NCBI RefSeq assembly: GCF_009728995.1
Contig: NZ_VTZW01000008.1
Coordinates: forward strand, 248,001-312,000
Direction of reading: 5' to 3'
Length of the DNA stretch: 64,000 nucleotides
DNA from: Streptomonospora sp. PA3
Lineage (GTDB): Bacteria; Actinomycetota; Actinomycetes; Streptosporangiales; Streptosporangiaceae
Part shown: one piece after another, positions 26,735 through 36,276 of the stretch
How the letters are laid out: the number at the start of each line of letters is the position of its first letter
Position numbering within the stretch: the first letter of the stretch is position 1
Program-made: the position numbers and the translations under genes
The notes under the pieces: generated by a model
Seen by the model: the letters and a program-made list of their open reading frames with translations, nothing else
What the model was told of the DNA's origin: nothing
Database searches by the model: none

Positions 26735-28723
26735 ATGCCCGTGAAGAAGACCGCGAACAGTGTCGAGGGACTGGCCAAGCAGATCTCGCGCGGGGAGATC
26801 AAGCTGCCTGAGATCCAACGCGCCTACGTGTGGAAGCCACCGCAAGTCGCTCGGCTGGTGGAATCCCTCTACCGGGGGTACCCGACGGGCTCTCTCCTGT
26901 TCTGGGAGACCGATGAGGCTCCGGCCACGCGCGATGCCGCAACCTCCGACGTCGCCGAACCGGCGGTGCGCCCGCTGTACCTGCTCGACGGCCAGCAGCG
27001 CCTGACCTCCTTGCACCGGGTGCTGTCCGGGCATCCCGAGGCCCAGATCGTGTTTAACGTCGAAACCCAAGCGTTCCAGAACCAGAGCGCGGCCACACGC
27101 CAGGATGCGCGCTGGGTGCGAGTCTACGACATCGTCCACCCTGACACCGACCTCTTCGATGTACGCAGCGCGTTGCTGCAGGCCGGTATACCCGTCGAGT
27201 CCAAGGACATCGGCACCCGCCTGAACCAGCTCGCGGCAGTCGTAAAGCACGACTTCCACATGGAGGTCCTCTCCGGGTTCAGCTACGAAGAGGTCACCCA
27301 AATCTTCACCCGGGTCAACAGCGGGGGACGCAACCTCAAGACGGTCGACCTGGCCCAGTCCACGCTGTCCGCCCGCTGGCCGGGGATTCTCCGTCGCATG
27401 GAGACCGAGCAGGAGTTCTGGACGGCTCGAAGCTACAAGCACATCGATGTGACGTTCCTCACTCGCGCACTGACGGGTGCGGTCCTCGGGCGCGGGCTGA
27501 GCAGCGGGGCCCACGCACGCCTGGTCAGTTCCAGCGACGCCGAACTCGACCGCGGCTGGACCACCGTACAGCGGGGCCTACGCCGATTGGTACCGCTCCT
27601 TCAGGAGAACTTGGGCATAACGCACAGTTCGCTCCTGCCCTCGATGGTGACCCTGATTCCGCTGGTGGTGCTCCTGGGCGAGTACCCGCGGGACAAGCAG
27701 ATGGACAAAGGGACCGCCAACGGCATTCTCTACTGGTTCCTCGCCGCCACGGTGCGCGCCCGTTACAGTGGCTCCACCGACACCGTGTTGGGCCGCGACA
27801 TTCCCGCGGTGCGCGAACCCGCGCCGGTACGTGCTCTACTCGAAAACCTGGGCATCGGCAGTGCCCGTATGCAGATCACCGCGCAGACGCTCGCCGGAAA
27901 AAACCGGAACAGCCCGTTCTTCCTGCTCAGCTTCCTGGTGTGTCGGCGTGCCGGCGCCACCGACTGGTGGAGCAGCGTGGTCATCTCCGCGGCAGGCGAG
28001 CACGACCAGCGATTGGAATGCCACCACATTCACCCGCAGGCCACCTTGACAGTGCCGTCGGGGCGCTACGCCAAGAACGAGATCAACGACCTGGCCAATC
28101 TGGCCTTCATCTCCGGGCACGCCAATAGCCGGATCGCCCGGCGGTCCCCCGCCGACTACTTCCCGGAACTGGATCCGGGAGACCTGCGGGCACACTGCGT
28201 TCCCATCCAGGAGAACCTCCGCAGGGCCGAGTCCTATCGCGAGTTCCTCGCGGCACGGCGACAACTCCTCGCGGCACGGATGAACGATCTGCTGGAGGAG
28301 TTCCGCCCGGAGTGGCTGGACGACATCGCGGCCGAGCCCGACGCGACATCGGGAACCGCCCTGGAGTTCGCAGTGTACGACAGCGATTGGGACCGCGGCC
28401 GAATCACGGTCCGCGCACACTACGACGGACACGCCTGGACAGGCGACATCGGCCTACCGGAACTGGAAGAGGCTCTGGATGCTGTCAGCAGCGGTCTGGA
28501 CGCGGATCTGGAGGTCTGCGGCGAGACGTTTTCCCTCAGCAGCGACGGTGATGTCGTGGAAGTGCCCATCGGGCCGTTCCTGGTGACCGGAAAACCCGAA
28601 ACCTGGCAGGAGATCCTGATCCGGGAGAAGGAGGAGGCACGTCCGCTGTCGCAGTTCCAAAAGGCGGACTCCGAACCGTGGAGAGCCCCCCGGGTCTCCT
28701 TCCCGGTCGCTGCCGTCGACTGA
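26735..28723 (+). CDS. DUF262 / HNH (GmrSD-like) protein
   Basis: A 662-residue protein with the two-part build of GmrSD type IV restriction enzymes. The DUF262 domain shows LPEIQRAYVWKPPQVARLVE and GYPTGSLLFWE and the nucleotide-hydrolysis motif LLDGQQRLTSL (DGQQR at 85-89). The C-terminal HNH/DUF1524-type part has ECHHIHPQATL near 428 followed by NLAFISGHANSRI. DUF262 proteins bind or hydrolyse NTPs to license a DNA-cutting HNH domain, often against modified phage DNA. An extra C-terminal segment of about 150 acidic residues is present. The gene begins 19 bases after the DUF499 stop and is surely co-transcribed; it ends the island. Confidence 0.92.
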   Translation: MPVKKTANSVEGLAKQISRGEIKLPEIQRAYVWKPPQVARLVESLYRGYPTGSLLFWETDEAPATRDAATSDVAEPAVRPLYLLDGQQRLTSLHRVLSGHPEAQIVFNVETQAFQNQSAATRQDARWVRVYDIVHPDTDLFDVRSALLQAGIPVESKDIGTRLNQLAAVVKHDFHMEVLSGFSYEEVTQIFTRVNSGGRNLKTVDLAQSTLSARWPGILRRMETEQEFWTARSYKHIDVTFLTRALTGAVLGRGLSSGAHARLVSSSDAELDRGWTTVQRGLRRLVPLLQENLGITHSSLLPSMVTLIPLVVLLGEYPRDKQMDKGTANGILYWFLAATVRARYSGSTDTVLGRDIPAVREPAPVRALLENLGIGSARMQITAQTLAGKNRNSPFFLLSFLVCRRAGATDWWSSVVISAAGEHDQRLECHHIHPQATLTVPSGRYAKNEINDLANLAFISGHANSRIARRSPADYFPELDPGDLRAHCVPIQENLRRAESYREFLAARRQLLAARMNDLLEEFRPEWLDDIAAEPDATSGTALEFAVYDSDWDRGRITVRAHYDGHAWTGDIGLPELEEALDAVSSGLDADLEVCGETFSLSSDGDVVEVPIGPFLVTGKPETWQEILIREKEEARPLSQFQKADSEPWRAPRVSFPVAAVD

Positions 28724-28770
28724 CGGTACGGGTACTCCCTTCCCGAACCACGGCGGGGCGCTGGTAGAGC

Positions 28771-28813
28771 CGCCCCCTCCCGGTCTTAACAACCGTGATC
28801 GCGGGAGGGGGCG
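28771..28813. terminator. Bidirectional terminator at the island's right end
   Basis: CGCCCCCTCCCG (28771-28782) pairs perfectly with CGGGAGGGGGCG (28802-28813) across a 19-base AT-richer loop. It lies between the convergent DUF262 gene and the small membrane protein, and marks the island/core boundary. Confidence 0.65.
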
Positions 28814-28824
28814 CGGCCGCGCCG

Positions 28825-29040
28825 TCACTCGGAGGGCTGGGGCACCTCCACGTCCGGGCATTCGATGGTCGGGTTGACCCCGATGTAGTTCAGCGGCCCG
28901 GCCGCGATCGTCACGAGGGTGCTGCCGATCGACGCGCAGTTGGCCTCGTCGGTGCTGAGATAGCCGCGCTGGATCGCCGCTGCCAGGCCGATGAGCAGCC
29001 ACAGGACCACGACCACCGGGATGAGGACTCTTCCGCGCAC
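28825..29040 (-). CDS. Small single-pass membrane or secreted protein
   Basis: A 71-residue protein with an N-terminal hydrophobic helix ([20 protein letters not shown]) and a short tail containing two cysteines (ANCASIGS and [14 protein letters not shown]). The GTG start has AGGAGG seven bases upstream, and the composition is coding-like. Short proteins of this form next to trpD are common in actinobacteria, but no function is known to me. The two tail cysteines could form a disulfide outside the membrane. Confidence 0.75.
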   Translation of the reverse strand: MRGRVLIPVVVVLWLLIGLAAAIQRGYLSTDEANCASIGSTLVTIAAGPLNYIGVNPTIECPDVEVPQPSE

Positions 29041-29207
29041 TGCTGCCTCCTCGGGGGAAGGGGGTCGGTTGCGGCACTGCCGGTGTGCCCCCTGCCCTAC
29101 CCGCCTGCGGCGCGATGTCACCACCCTTGTGCCGACCGCGCGCGCCTCCCCCGAGCGCGGCCGCGCCGGGCCGCGGGGGCGGCGGCGCGGCCGCGGGTGT
29201 GCGGCGC

Positions 29208-30275
29208 TCAGGCCCGCTTGGCGCAGGCCTGGCTGGTCTCCACCCAGTTCTCCAGCAGCCGGGCGGCCGCTCCGCTGGTCAGTGCGTTCTCGGCGACCTC
29301 CAGTGCCGAGCGCAGGATCTCGGTGGCGCTCGCCGAACCGAATCCGGGCAGCGTGGTGGCCACCGCGGCCGCCGCGTTGAGCAGTACGGCGCCGCGCACG
29401 GCGCCGTCGGCGGTCGGTCCGCCCTCGACCAGGTCCCGTACCACGCGGGCGTTGTACTCGACGTCGCCGCCGCGCAGCGCCCCGGGGGCGGCGCGCTCGA
29501 TGCCGAGGTCGGCCGGGTCGATCCGCTCGTGGGTCACTGCGCCGTCGTGCACCGACCAGATCCGGGAGGTGGTGGTCGTGGTCAGCTCGTCCAGGCCGTC
29601 GTCGCCGCGGAAGACCATGGCCGAGGTGCCGCGCCGGGCGAACACGCCCGCGATCGTCTCGCACATGCCCTCGTCGAAGACGCCCACGGCTCCGGCGGCC
29701 GGCCGGGCCGGATTGGTCAGCGGACCCAGGAAGTTGAACACCGTGGGCACCCCCAGCTCCTTGCGCGTCTTGGACGCGTGGCGCAGCGAGGGGTGGAACA
29801 GCGGGGCGAAGCAGAAGGTGATCCCGGCCTCCTCGGCGACCCGGGCGGTCTGCTCGGGCGCCAGGTCGATGACCACGCCCAGCCGCTCCAGCACGTCGGC
29901 CGTGCCGCAGGAGGAGGAGGCGGCGCGGTTGCCGTGCTTGACGACCTTCACCCCCGCCGCCGCGGCCACGATCGCGGCCATGGTGGAGATGTTGACCGTG
30001 TGGGCGCGGTCGCCGCCGGTGCCGACGATGTCGACGGTCCTGCCGGGCACCGAGATCCGCACGGCGTGGGCGAACATCCCCTCGGCCAGACCGGTCACCT
30101 CGGCCACCTCGGCGCCCTTGGCGCGCAGCGCGACGGCGAAGCCGGCGATCTGGGCGTCGGTCGCCGAACCGGACATGATCTCGTTCATGGCCCAGCCGGT
30201 GTCCTCGGCGGAGAGCGCACGGCCCTCCAGCAGCGCGGTGATCAGATCGGGCCAGGTGCGTTCGGTGGTGCTCAC
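29208..30275 (-). CDS. trpD: Anthranilate phosphoribosyltransferase
   Basis: A 355-residue enzyme transferring phosphoribose from PRPP to anthranilate, the second step of tryptophan synthesis. Signature motifs are intact: [17 protein letters not shown] (PRPP and magnesium site), [20 protein letters not shown], and [15 protein letters not shown] at 30273-30275 follows GAGGAG and starts the conserved N-terminus ([20 protein letters not shown]). It stands alone, away from other trp genes, as in mycobacteria where trpD neighbours ctaE. Confidence 0.95.
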   Translation of the reverse strand: MSTTERTWPDLITALLEGRALSAEDTGWAMNEIMSGSATDAQIAGFAVALRAKGAEVAEVTGLAEGMFAHAVRISVPGRTVDIVGTGGDRAHTVNISTMAAIVAAAAGVKVVKHGNRAASSSCGTADVLERLGVVIDLAPEQTARVAEEAGITFCFAPLFHPSLRHASKTRKELGVPTVFNFLGPLTNPARPAAGAVGVFDEGMCETIAGVFARRGTSAMVFRGDDGLDELTTTTTSRIWSVHDGAVTHERIDPADLGIERAAPGALRGGDVEYNARVVRDLVEGGPTADGAVRGAVLLNAAAAVATTLPGFGSASATEILRSALEVAENALTSGAAARLLENWVETSQACAKRA

Positions 30276-30365
30276 GTGGGTGCTCCTCGGGGGATGCGTG
30301 CGCGGACGGGTTGGGGCGATGGGCTGAGCAGGAGGGTCAGGCGCGCCATCGCGCCCTGTTGGCCC

Positions 30366-30536
30366 CGTGGTGGCCCATTCCTCCGAAGAACCGCGCCTCC
30401 GGCCCCCGGCGGACGTCAGCCCCGTGGCGGCCCATTCCTCCGAAGAACCGCGCCTCCGGCCCCCGGCGGACGTCGGCCCCGCGGTGGCCCGCCCCGTCGA
30501 AGGAGCGCGCATCGGTCTCCCGGCCGACGCCGGTCC
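30366..30536. repeat. 57-bp tandem repeat between trpD and the receiver-domain gene
   Basis: Two almost identical 57-base units (30366-30422 and 30423-30479, differing at a few positions) are followed by a clearly degenerate third (30480-30536). Each contains CATTCCTCCGAAGAACCGCG or a decayed form. The unit is 19 codons, so reading frames stay open through it on both strands, but no frame has a convincing start or protein character. The whole 507-base gap (30276-30782) holds nothing else I can support. Confidence 0.85.
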
Positions 30537-30782
30537 CGCGCCGATCCCCACCGCCGGAGGGCGCCGCCGCGCGGCCGGTTGTGGCCGCTCCGGGGAAGGA
30601 CGCGCCGAACAGCGGCCGCGGCGCCTCGCCGCGGCCGCTGTCACCTGCGCTGTGCACCATCGGCAACGTCTCTCGCTCGGCCGGGATCGATCCGCCCGCC
30701 GCGGGCTCGCGCTCGCACCCGGAGCCGGCCCGGCGGCGGATGGCGCGGCGCCGCTGTGCGGTGGCGCCGCTTGAGTCGGAGA

Positions 30783-31223
30783 CTACCCCAGGGCGGCGGT
30801 ACGGGCCGCCTGCTCGCGCATCAGCTCGGCCAGCGCCTCGGCCAGCGCCACCGGGTCGATCGGGTGGCTGACGACCTTGTCGGCGCGCGACCAGGCGGCC
30901 AGCCAGCCGTCGTCGCGCCGCCCGATGATCAGCAGCACCGGCGGGCACCGGTAGATCTCGTCCTTGACCTGGCGGCAGACGCCCATGCCGCCGGCGGGCG
31001 CGGTCTCGCCGTCGAAGATGCAGACGTCGATACCGCCGTCCTCCAGGCGCGCCAGCACGCCGGGGGCGGTCGCGCACTCGACGAACTCGACCTTGGGGAC
31101 GTCGGCGGCCGGCCTGCGCCCCACCGCCGTACGCACCTGCTCGCGGGTGTCGGGCTTGTCGCTGTAGAGGAGCACGCGCATGCGCGCAGCGGACTCCGCG
31201 GAGCCGGGGCCGTTGGTCGCCAT
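30783..31223 (-). CDS. Receiver-domain (response-regulator-like) single-domain protein
   Basis: A 146-residue CheY-like protein without an output domain. [20 protein letters not shown] begins strand 1. The likely phospho-acceptor aspartate lies in [20 protein letters not shown], and [13 protein letters not shown] gives strand 4. In strand 1 the usual acidic pair is replaced by S-D, and the conserved lysine is in [11 protein letters not shown]. Phosphorylation may therefore be weak or absent. ATG at 31223 is used; a TTG two codons earlier is the alternative. It is divergent from ctaE. A role in regulating respiration is only suggested by position. Confidence 0.8.
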   Translation of the reverse strand: MATNGPGSAESAARMRVLLYSDKPDTREQVRTAVGRRPAADVPKVEFVECATAPGVLARLEDGGIDVCIFDGETAPAGGMGVCRQVKDEIYRCPPVLLIIGRRDDGWLAAWSRADKVVSHPIDPVALAEALAELMREQAARTAALG

Positions 31224-31430
31224 GGTCAACCGTCACCATCCCTGTACGTCGCGGCCGGCCGGTGCGGCTGGGGATGCACCGGGGTGTCCGAGCCTATGCC
31301 CTGCGGCCGCCGAGTTGAGACCTTCGCCACCTCAGCATGCCACCGCGGCCGCGCCCCTGGCCATCCGGGCGCCCGCCGCCCGCCCCCGCGGCACGTGCGG
31401 GCGCGGCCGCCTGCGCAGCCGTGCGAATCC

Positions 31431-31459
31431 GTGACTGCGGGCGCCGGGCGCGCTATGCT
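31431..31459 (+). promoter_or_regulatory. Candidate promoter upstream of ctaE-qcrCAB
   Basis: GTGACT (31431-31436), 17 bases, TATGCT (31454-31459), 130 bases ahead of ctaE. A second -10-like TAATAA (31577-31582) ends 7 bases before the ctaE GTG and could give a leaderless transcript. The rest of the 366-base gap (31224-31589) holds no gene. Confidence 0.45.
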
Positions 31460-31589
31460 CATCATCGCGCCTGTTTCCGGGCCCGAGCCGCCGCACGGCC
31501 ATCACGAGCCGATACCGGTGCCGCGGCAGATCGGGCGCCTTTCGGGGGGTCGTGCACCAGCCTTCGCGGGATGCCGTAATAATGCTCCC

Positions 31590-32216
31590 GTGGCGACAGC
31601 AACCGCGAATCAACCAACAGGACCGACACCGTTGCACGGTGCGGCACAGCGACCTGACCTGGTGAGCGTTGGCACCATCGTGTGGCTTGCCAACGAGCTC
31701 ATGTTCTTCGCTGCGCTGTTCGCGATGTACTACACCATCCGATCGGTGACCATGGGCAACCCCGAGTTGGGAGACTGGCCGGACGCTCATCTGAGCGTGG
31801 GCTACGCCCTGACGATCACCATCATTCTGGTGGCCTCCAGCTTCACCGCGCAGGCAGGCGTCTGGGCCGCCGAGCGCGGTGACGTCCGGAAGCTCCGTCT
31901 GTGGTTCTTCATCTCGTTCCTCATGGGCCTGGTCTTCGTACTGGGCCAGGCATACGAGTACTACGAGCTCATCTACCACGAGGGCCTGACCCTGCAGTCC
32001 AGCGCCTACGGCTCGATGTTCTACCTCACCACGGGGTTCCACGGTCTCCACGTCATCGGTGGTCTGATCGCGTTCCTGATCATGCTGGGACGCACGTACG
32101 CCGCGAAGCGCTTCACTCACCAGCAGGCGACCAGCGCGATCGTCGTGTCCTACTACTGGCACTTCGTCGACGTGGTCTGGGTCGCTTTGTTCGCAACCAT
32201 CTACTTCCTTCAGTGA
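31590..32216 (+). CDS. ctaE: Cytochrome c oxidase subunit III
   Basis: A 208-residue five-helix subunit of the actinobacterial aa3 oxidase. Conserved blocks include [20 protein letters not shown], [23 protein letters not shown] sequence ([19 protein letters not shown]), [19 protein letters not shown] and [14 protein letters not shown]. First gene of ctaE-qcrC-qcrA-qcrB, the operon for the bcc/aa3 supercomplex. GTG start without a ribosome site; TAATAA seven bases upstream suggests leaderless translation. Confidence 0.95.
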   Translation: MATATANQPTGPTPLHGAAQRPDLVSVGTIVWLANELMFFAALFAMYYTIRSVTMGNPELGDWPDAHLSVGYALTITIILVASSFTAQAGVWAAERGDVRKLRLWFFISFLMGLVFVLGQAYEYYELIYHEGLTLQSSAYGSMFYLTTGFHGLHVIGGLIAFLIMLGRTYAAKRFTHQQATSAIVVSYYWHFVDVVWVALFATIYFLQ

Positions 32217-32233
32217 CCCGAAACGGGGAAACC

Positions 32234-33169
32234 GTGAAATGGATTACCGCGCGGCGACGGCATCCCCTTGCGGGGTATGTCGTCGTCACACTCGCGCTCA
32301 CTCTCTTCGGCGTGGGCTACGCCGTCATCGCGCCCGGCGCGGAGCGGGCCGAGGCGCAGACGCTGGCGGCCGAGGCCGCCGCGGCCGAGGAGCAGCCGAC
32401 CGCGGAGGACGTGGCCGAGGGCCGCGAGATCTACAACAAGACCTGCGCGAGCTGCCACGGCCCCAACGGCGAGGCCGGCGAGGGCTACACCGGCCCCGAC
32501 ATCACCGGTGAAGGCGCCGCCGCCGTCGACTTCCAGGTCAGCACCGGCCGCATGCCGTCGATGAACCCCGACGCGCAGATGCCCCGCAAGCCGCCGGTGC
32601 TCAACCAGGAGGAGATCGACGACCTGCTCGCGTACTACAACGCGGAGCTCGGCGACCCCGGCGCGCCCGGCGTGCCCTCCTCCGACATCCCCGGTGAGCC
32701 CCCCAAGCGCGCGGACTTCGAGGACCACGGGGCCTACGAGGAGGCCCTCGAAGAGTGGGAGGCCAAGTACGAGGACTACATCGAGGGCGCCAAGAACCCC
32801 AACGCGGGCATGGAGCTCTACCTCGCCAACTGCGCGCACTGCCACAGCTGGTCCGGCCAGGGCGGCGCGCTGACGGGCGGCCGGTGGGCGCCCGAGATCG
32901 GGGACGCGACACCGCTGCAGATCTACGAGGCGATGATCACCGGCCCCGGGACCATGCCCGAGTTCAGCGACAAGGTCATCACCCCGGACGAGAAGCAGGA
33001 CCTGATCGCCTACGTCAAGGACCTCCAGGCCGAGCCGAACGCCGGCGGTATCTTCGACCTCAACCGCGTGGCGCAGGTCGCCGAGGGCTTCATCGCCTGG
33101 ACAGTCGGTCTCACCCTGATCGTCGCGTGCGCGATCTGGATCACCGCGAAGCAGCGAACCCATGACTGA
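32234..33169 (+). CDS. qcrC: Di-haem cytochrome c subunit of cytochrome bcc complex
   Basis: A 311-residue membrane-anchored cytochrome. An N-terminal helix (YVVVTLALTLFGVGYAVI) is followed by two haem c sites, CASCH (71-75) and CAHCH (200-204), and a C-terminal anchor (GFIAWTVGLTLIVACAIWIT). Electrons pass from the Rieske protein through both haems to the CuA centre of subunit II without a soluble cytochrome c. The stretch between the two haem domains holds a Glu/Tyr-rich segment (DHGAYEEALEEWEAKYEDYI) that looks longer than in the Streptomyces and mycobacterial proteins I remember. GTG start with GGGGAA upstream. Confidence 0.95.
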   Translation: MKWITARRRHPLAGYVVVTLALTLFGVGYAVIAPGAERAEAQTLAAEAAAAEEQPTAEDVAEGREIYNKTCASCHGPNGEAGEGYTGPDITGEGAAAVDFQVSTGRMPSMNPDAQMPRKPPVLNQEEIDDLLAYYNAELGDPGAPGVPSSDIPGEPPKRADFEDHGAYEEALEEWEAKYEDYIEGAKNPNAGMELYLANCAHCHSWSGQGGALTGGRWAPEIGDATPLQIYEAMITGPGTMPEFSDKVITPDEKQDLIAYVKDLQAEPNAGGIFDLNRVAQVAEGFIAWTVGLTLIVACAIWITAKQRTHD

Positions 33170-34292
33170 TACCAACCGCAACCACGACAACGACGGCGCC
33201 GAAGGCCCCGACCGGGTCATCGGCACCCCCTCCTCCGCCGCGGGGAGCCGGGTGATCGCCGACAACCCCCAGGGCGACGCGAGCCAGGAGGGCGCCTACT
33301 CCCCCGAGGAGACCCACACCCGCCCCGAGGAGCTGCAGCGCAAGGGTGAGCGCACCGCCGCGATGTGGTTCACCCTGGCGTTCCTGGGCGGCGTGGGGTT
33401 CCTGGTGTCCTACTTCCTGTTCCCGCCGGACGCCGAGGGGCACCCCTCCATCGCCAGCCCGCTGATCGGCCAGTGGTCGAACATGCTGATGGGCGGCACG
33501 CTCGCCCTGTCGCTGTTCGGCATCGCCGCGGGCATGACGGTGTGGGCGCGCCAGATCATGCCGCACTACGAGGTGGCCAACGACTACGACGAGCTGCCGT
33601 CGCCGCCGGAGGAGAAGAGCTCCTTCAGCGACTTCTTCATGCGCGGCGCCGACGAGAGCGGGTTCACCAAGCGGCCGCTGATGCGGCGCACGCTGCTGCT
33701 GGCCATGGCCCCGCTGGGGTTGGCGCCGATCGTGCTGCTGCGCGACACCGGTCCCCTGCCGCGCGACACCCTCCGGCACACGCTGTGGGAGCCGGGCATG
33801 CACATGGTCGTCGAGGGCGCCGCCCGCCACGGCGAGGAGGGCTGGATCCACGAGGACGACCTCACTCCCGGCGGCATGATCAGCGCGCTGCCCTACGTGG
33901 AGCCCGACGCCGAGCACCCGCACGGCCTGAGCCTCAACGACCAGGCCCAGACGGTCATCCTGCTGATCAAGATGCACGAGCGCGAGTTCAGCGAGGAGAT
34001 GACCCGGGAACAGCGCAACTGGACCCACAACGGGATCGTCGCCTACTCCAAGATCTGCACGCACGTGGGCTGCCCCGCGGCGCTGTACGAGAGCGAGTCG
34101 CACCGGATCCTGTGCCCGTGCCACCAGTCGACCTTCGACGCCACCAACGGCGCCAAGGTCGTCTTCGGGCCGGCCAACCGGCCGCTGCCGATGCTGCCGA
34201 TTACAGTGGACGAAGAAGGCTACCTCGTGGCTGACGGCGACTTCTCCGAGCCGGTCGGGCCGACCTTCTGGGACGCGCAGAGGGGGAAATAG
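33162..34292 (+). CDS. qcrA: Rieske iron-sulfur subunit of cytochrome bcc complex
   Basis: A 376-residue Rieske protein with the actinobacterial three-helix N-terminus. Cluster ligands are in CTHVGCPAALYE and CPCHQSTFDATNG; PANRPLPMLPI closes the domain. The first 65 residues are a hydrophilic acidic extension typical of actinobacteria. The ATG overlaps the end of qcrC by 8 bases, so translation is coupled, and qcrB follows 3 bases after its stop. Confidence 0.96.
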   Translation: MTDTNRNHDNDGAEGPDRVIGTPSSAAGSRVIADNPQGDASQEGAYSPEETHTRPEELQRKGERTAAMWFTLAFLGGVGFLVSYFLFPPDAEGHPSIASPLIGQWSNMLMGGTLALSLFGIAAGMTVWARQIMPHYEVANDYDELPSPPEEKSSFSDFFMRGADESGFTKRPLMRRTLLLAMAPLGLAPIVLLRDTGPLPRDTLRHTLWEPGMHMVVEGAARHGEEGWIHEDDLTPGGMISALPYVEPDAEHPHGLSLNDQAQTVILLIKMHEREFSEEMTREQRNWTHNGIVAYSKICTHVGCPAALYESESHRILCPCHQSTFDATNGAKVVFGPANRPLPMLPITVDEEGYLVADGDFSEPVGPTFWDAQRGK

Positions 34293-34295
34293 GCG

Positions 34296-35963
34296 ATGAC
34301 GCGCACAACCCAGGCGCCCAAGGCGCTGCGCAACGCCGGCAACTACATCGACGACCGGTTCCACCTCGCCAAGACCGGCAAGAAGCAGCTGGGCAAGGTC
34401 TTTCCGAACCACTGGTCGTTCATGCTGGGCGAGATCGCCCTGTACTCGTTCATCATCCTGCTCGTCACGGGCGTCTTCCTGACCCTGTGGTTCAAGCCCA
34501 GCATGGCCGAGATCGTCTACGACGGCGCCTACGAGCCGATGCAGGGCGTGACGATGAGCGAGGCCTACGCCTCGACGCTCTACATCAACTTCGAGGTCCG
34601 CGGCGGCATGCTGATCCGCCAGATCCACCACTGGGCGGCGCTGATCTTCCTCGCCGCGATGCTGATCCACATGCTGCGGGTCTTCTTCACCGGAGCCTTC
34701 CGCAAGCCGCGTGAGATCAACTGGCTGATCGGAATCGCGCTGTTCGCCCTGGCCATGGTCGAGGGCCTGTTCGGCTACTCGCTGCCCGACGACCTGCCCT
34801 CGGGCATGGGCGTGCGCATCCTGCAGGGCGTCATGATGGCGCTGCCGATCGTGGGGCCGTATGCGTCGATGTTCCTCTTCGGCGGCGCGTTCCCCGGCGA
34901 GGACATCATCCCCCGGCTGTACATGCTGCACATCCTGCTGATCCCGGGCATCCTGCTGGCCCTGGTAGGGGCGCACATCCTGATCCTGTGGCACCAGAAG
35001 CACACCCAGTACCCCGGCAAGGGGCACACGGAGAAGCGGGTCGTGGGCACGCCGATGCTGCCTGCCTTCGCGGTGAAGGGCGGCGCGTTCTTCTTCTTCG
35101 TGTTCGCCGTCATCACCGCCCTCAGCGGGTTCGTGCAGATCAACCCGATCCACCTGTTCGGGCCGTTCACGCCCACCTCCATCACCTCCGGGCTGCAGCC
35201 CGACTGGTACATGGGCTTCATGGAGGGGTCGCTGCGGATCTTCCCGAACTGGTTCGACATCGACGTGGCGGGCTATTCGATCCCCACGGCGGTGCTGGTT
35301 CCGGGCCTGGTCGTGCCGGGTCTGGTGTTCGGTGCGATGGCGCTGTGGCCGTTCGTGGAGGCGTGGATCAGCGGCGACCGGCGGCACCACAACGTCGCCG
35401 ACCGCCCGCGCAACGCCCCGGTGCGCACCGGCATGGGCGTCGCCGGGATCACCTTCTACGGCCTGCTGTGGATGGCGGGGTCCAACGACATCCTGTCGGA
35501 GACCTTCTCCATCTCCCTCTACGCCACCACGTGGTTCTTCCGGATCACCGTGATCGTCGGGCCCATCATCGGCTTCATCATCGCCAAGCGCGCGTGCCTG
35601 GGGCTGCAGCGGCGCGACCGCGAGCAGCTGGAGCACGGTTACGAGAGCGGCACCATCCAGCAGCTGCCCAGCGGGGAGTTCATCGAGGTGCACAAGGAGT
35701 CCTCCGAGGACGTCGTGCACGTGCTGGAGAGCAAGGAGCCGGTCTCGCGGATCGATGTGCGGGCGCTGGACGAGAACGGCGTCGAGGCGCCGTCCTCGCG
35801 CGGCCTGATGGGCCGGCTGCGGCTGCGCCTGGCCGAGTGGTACACCCGCGACAACGTGTCCTTCGAGGGCGTGGAGCCGCACACCGGCCACCACCTGCGC
35901 CACGGGGCGCACGGAGAGGACAACCTCTCGCCGCAGGACCGCGAGGAGGCCGCGACCACCTAG
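34296..35963 (+). CDS. qcrB: Cytochrome b subunit of cytochrome bcc complex
   Basis: A 555-residue cytochrome b. Haem-ligating histidine pairs lie in RQIHHWAALIFLAAMLIHML and HILLIPGILLALVGAHILIL, the second followed by WHQKHTQYPGKG. The Q-o site region and the PDWYMGF turn (LQPDWYMGFMEGSLR) are present. The C-terminal 120 residues form a charged cytoplasmic extension ending in a His-rich tail. It oxidises menaquinol and is the target family of Q203-type inhibitors in mycobacteria. AGGGGGAAATAGG precedes the ATG. Confidence 0.97.
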   Translation: MTRTTQAPKALRNAGNYIDDRFHLAKTGKKQLGKVFPNHWSFMLGEIALYSFIILLVTGVFLTLWFKPSMAEIVYDGAYEPMQGVTMSEAYASTLYINFEVRGGMLIRQIHHWAALIFLAAMLIHMLRVFFTGAFRKPREINWLIGIALFALAMVEGLFGYSLPDDLPSGMGVRILQGVMMALPIVGPYASMFLFGGAFPGEDIIPRLYMLHILLIPGILLALVGAHILILWHQKHTQYPGKGHTEKRVVGTPMLPAFAVKGGAFFFFVFAVITALSGFVQINPIHLFGPFTPTSITSGLQPDWYMGFMEGSLRIFPNWFDIDVAGYSIPTAVLVPGLVVPGLVFGAMALWPFVEAWISGDRRHHNVADRPRNAPVRTGMGVAGITFYGLLWMAGSNDILSETFSISLYATTWFFRITVIVGPIIGFIIAKRACLGLQRRDREQLEHGYESGTIQQLPSGEFIEVHKESSEDVVHVLESKEPVSRIDVRALDENGVEAPSSRGLMGRLRLRLAEWYTRDNVSFEGVEPHTGHHLRHGAHGEDNLSPQDREEAATT

Positions 35964-35998
35964 GCCCGGGGCCCGCCCCGGCCGCGGTGCCGATGCGA

Positions 35999-36032
35999 AC
36001 GGCCCGGTACCCCCGCGGGGGTACCGGGCCGT
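35999..36032 (+). terminator. Terminator of the ctaE-qcrCAB operon
   Basis: A perfect 34-base palindrome with arms ACGGCCCGGTACCCCC (35999-36014) and GGGGGTACCGGGCCGT (36017-36032), 36 bases after the qcrB stop codon. Confidence 0.8.
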
Positions 36033-36235
36033 CGTGCTGTGTGCAGGGCGCCTTCGGCGGATCCGCGCTCTCGCTGCGGGGGGGGCGCGGGCCGGCGCCC
36101 GCGGCGCCGCCTCGGGCCCGCACCGGTGCCGGCGCCACGGGGCGCCGCCGGCCGGCACGGGGCCGGAGGCCGGGCGGCGCTGAGCGGCCCCGTGCGCGTC
36201 TGGACCTGCCGCGACGCATGATCGGGCGAACTCAC

Positions 36236-36276
36236 GGCTGCGGGGCCGCAGAGAGCGGCTCCGCGGCCCCGCAGCC
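36236..36276 (-). terminator. Terminator of the L,D-transpeptidase gene
   Basis: GGCTGCGGGGCCGC (36236-36249) pairs perfectly with GCGGCCCCGCAGCC (36263-36276) around a 13-base loop, 74 bases beyond the stop codon on the minus strand. Confidence 0.65.

Noticed and set aside
30276-30782. Protein encoded by the 57-bp repeats
   Set aside because: Frames are open on both strands only because the unit is a multiple of three; no start with ribosome site and no protein character.
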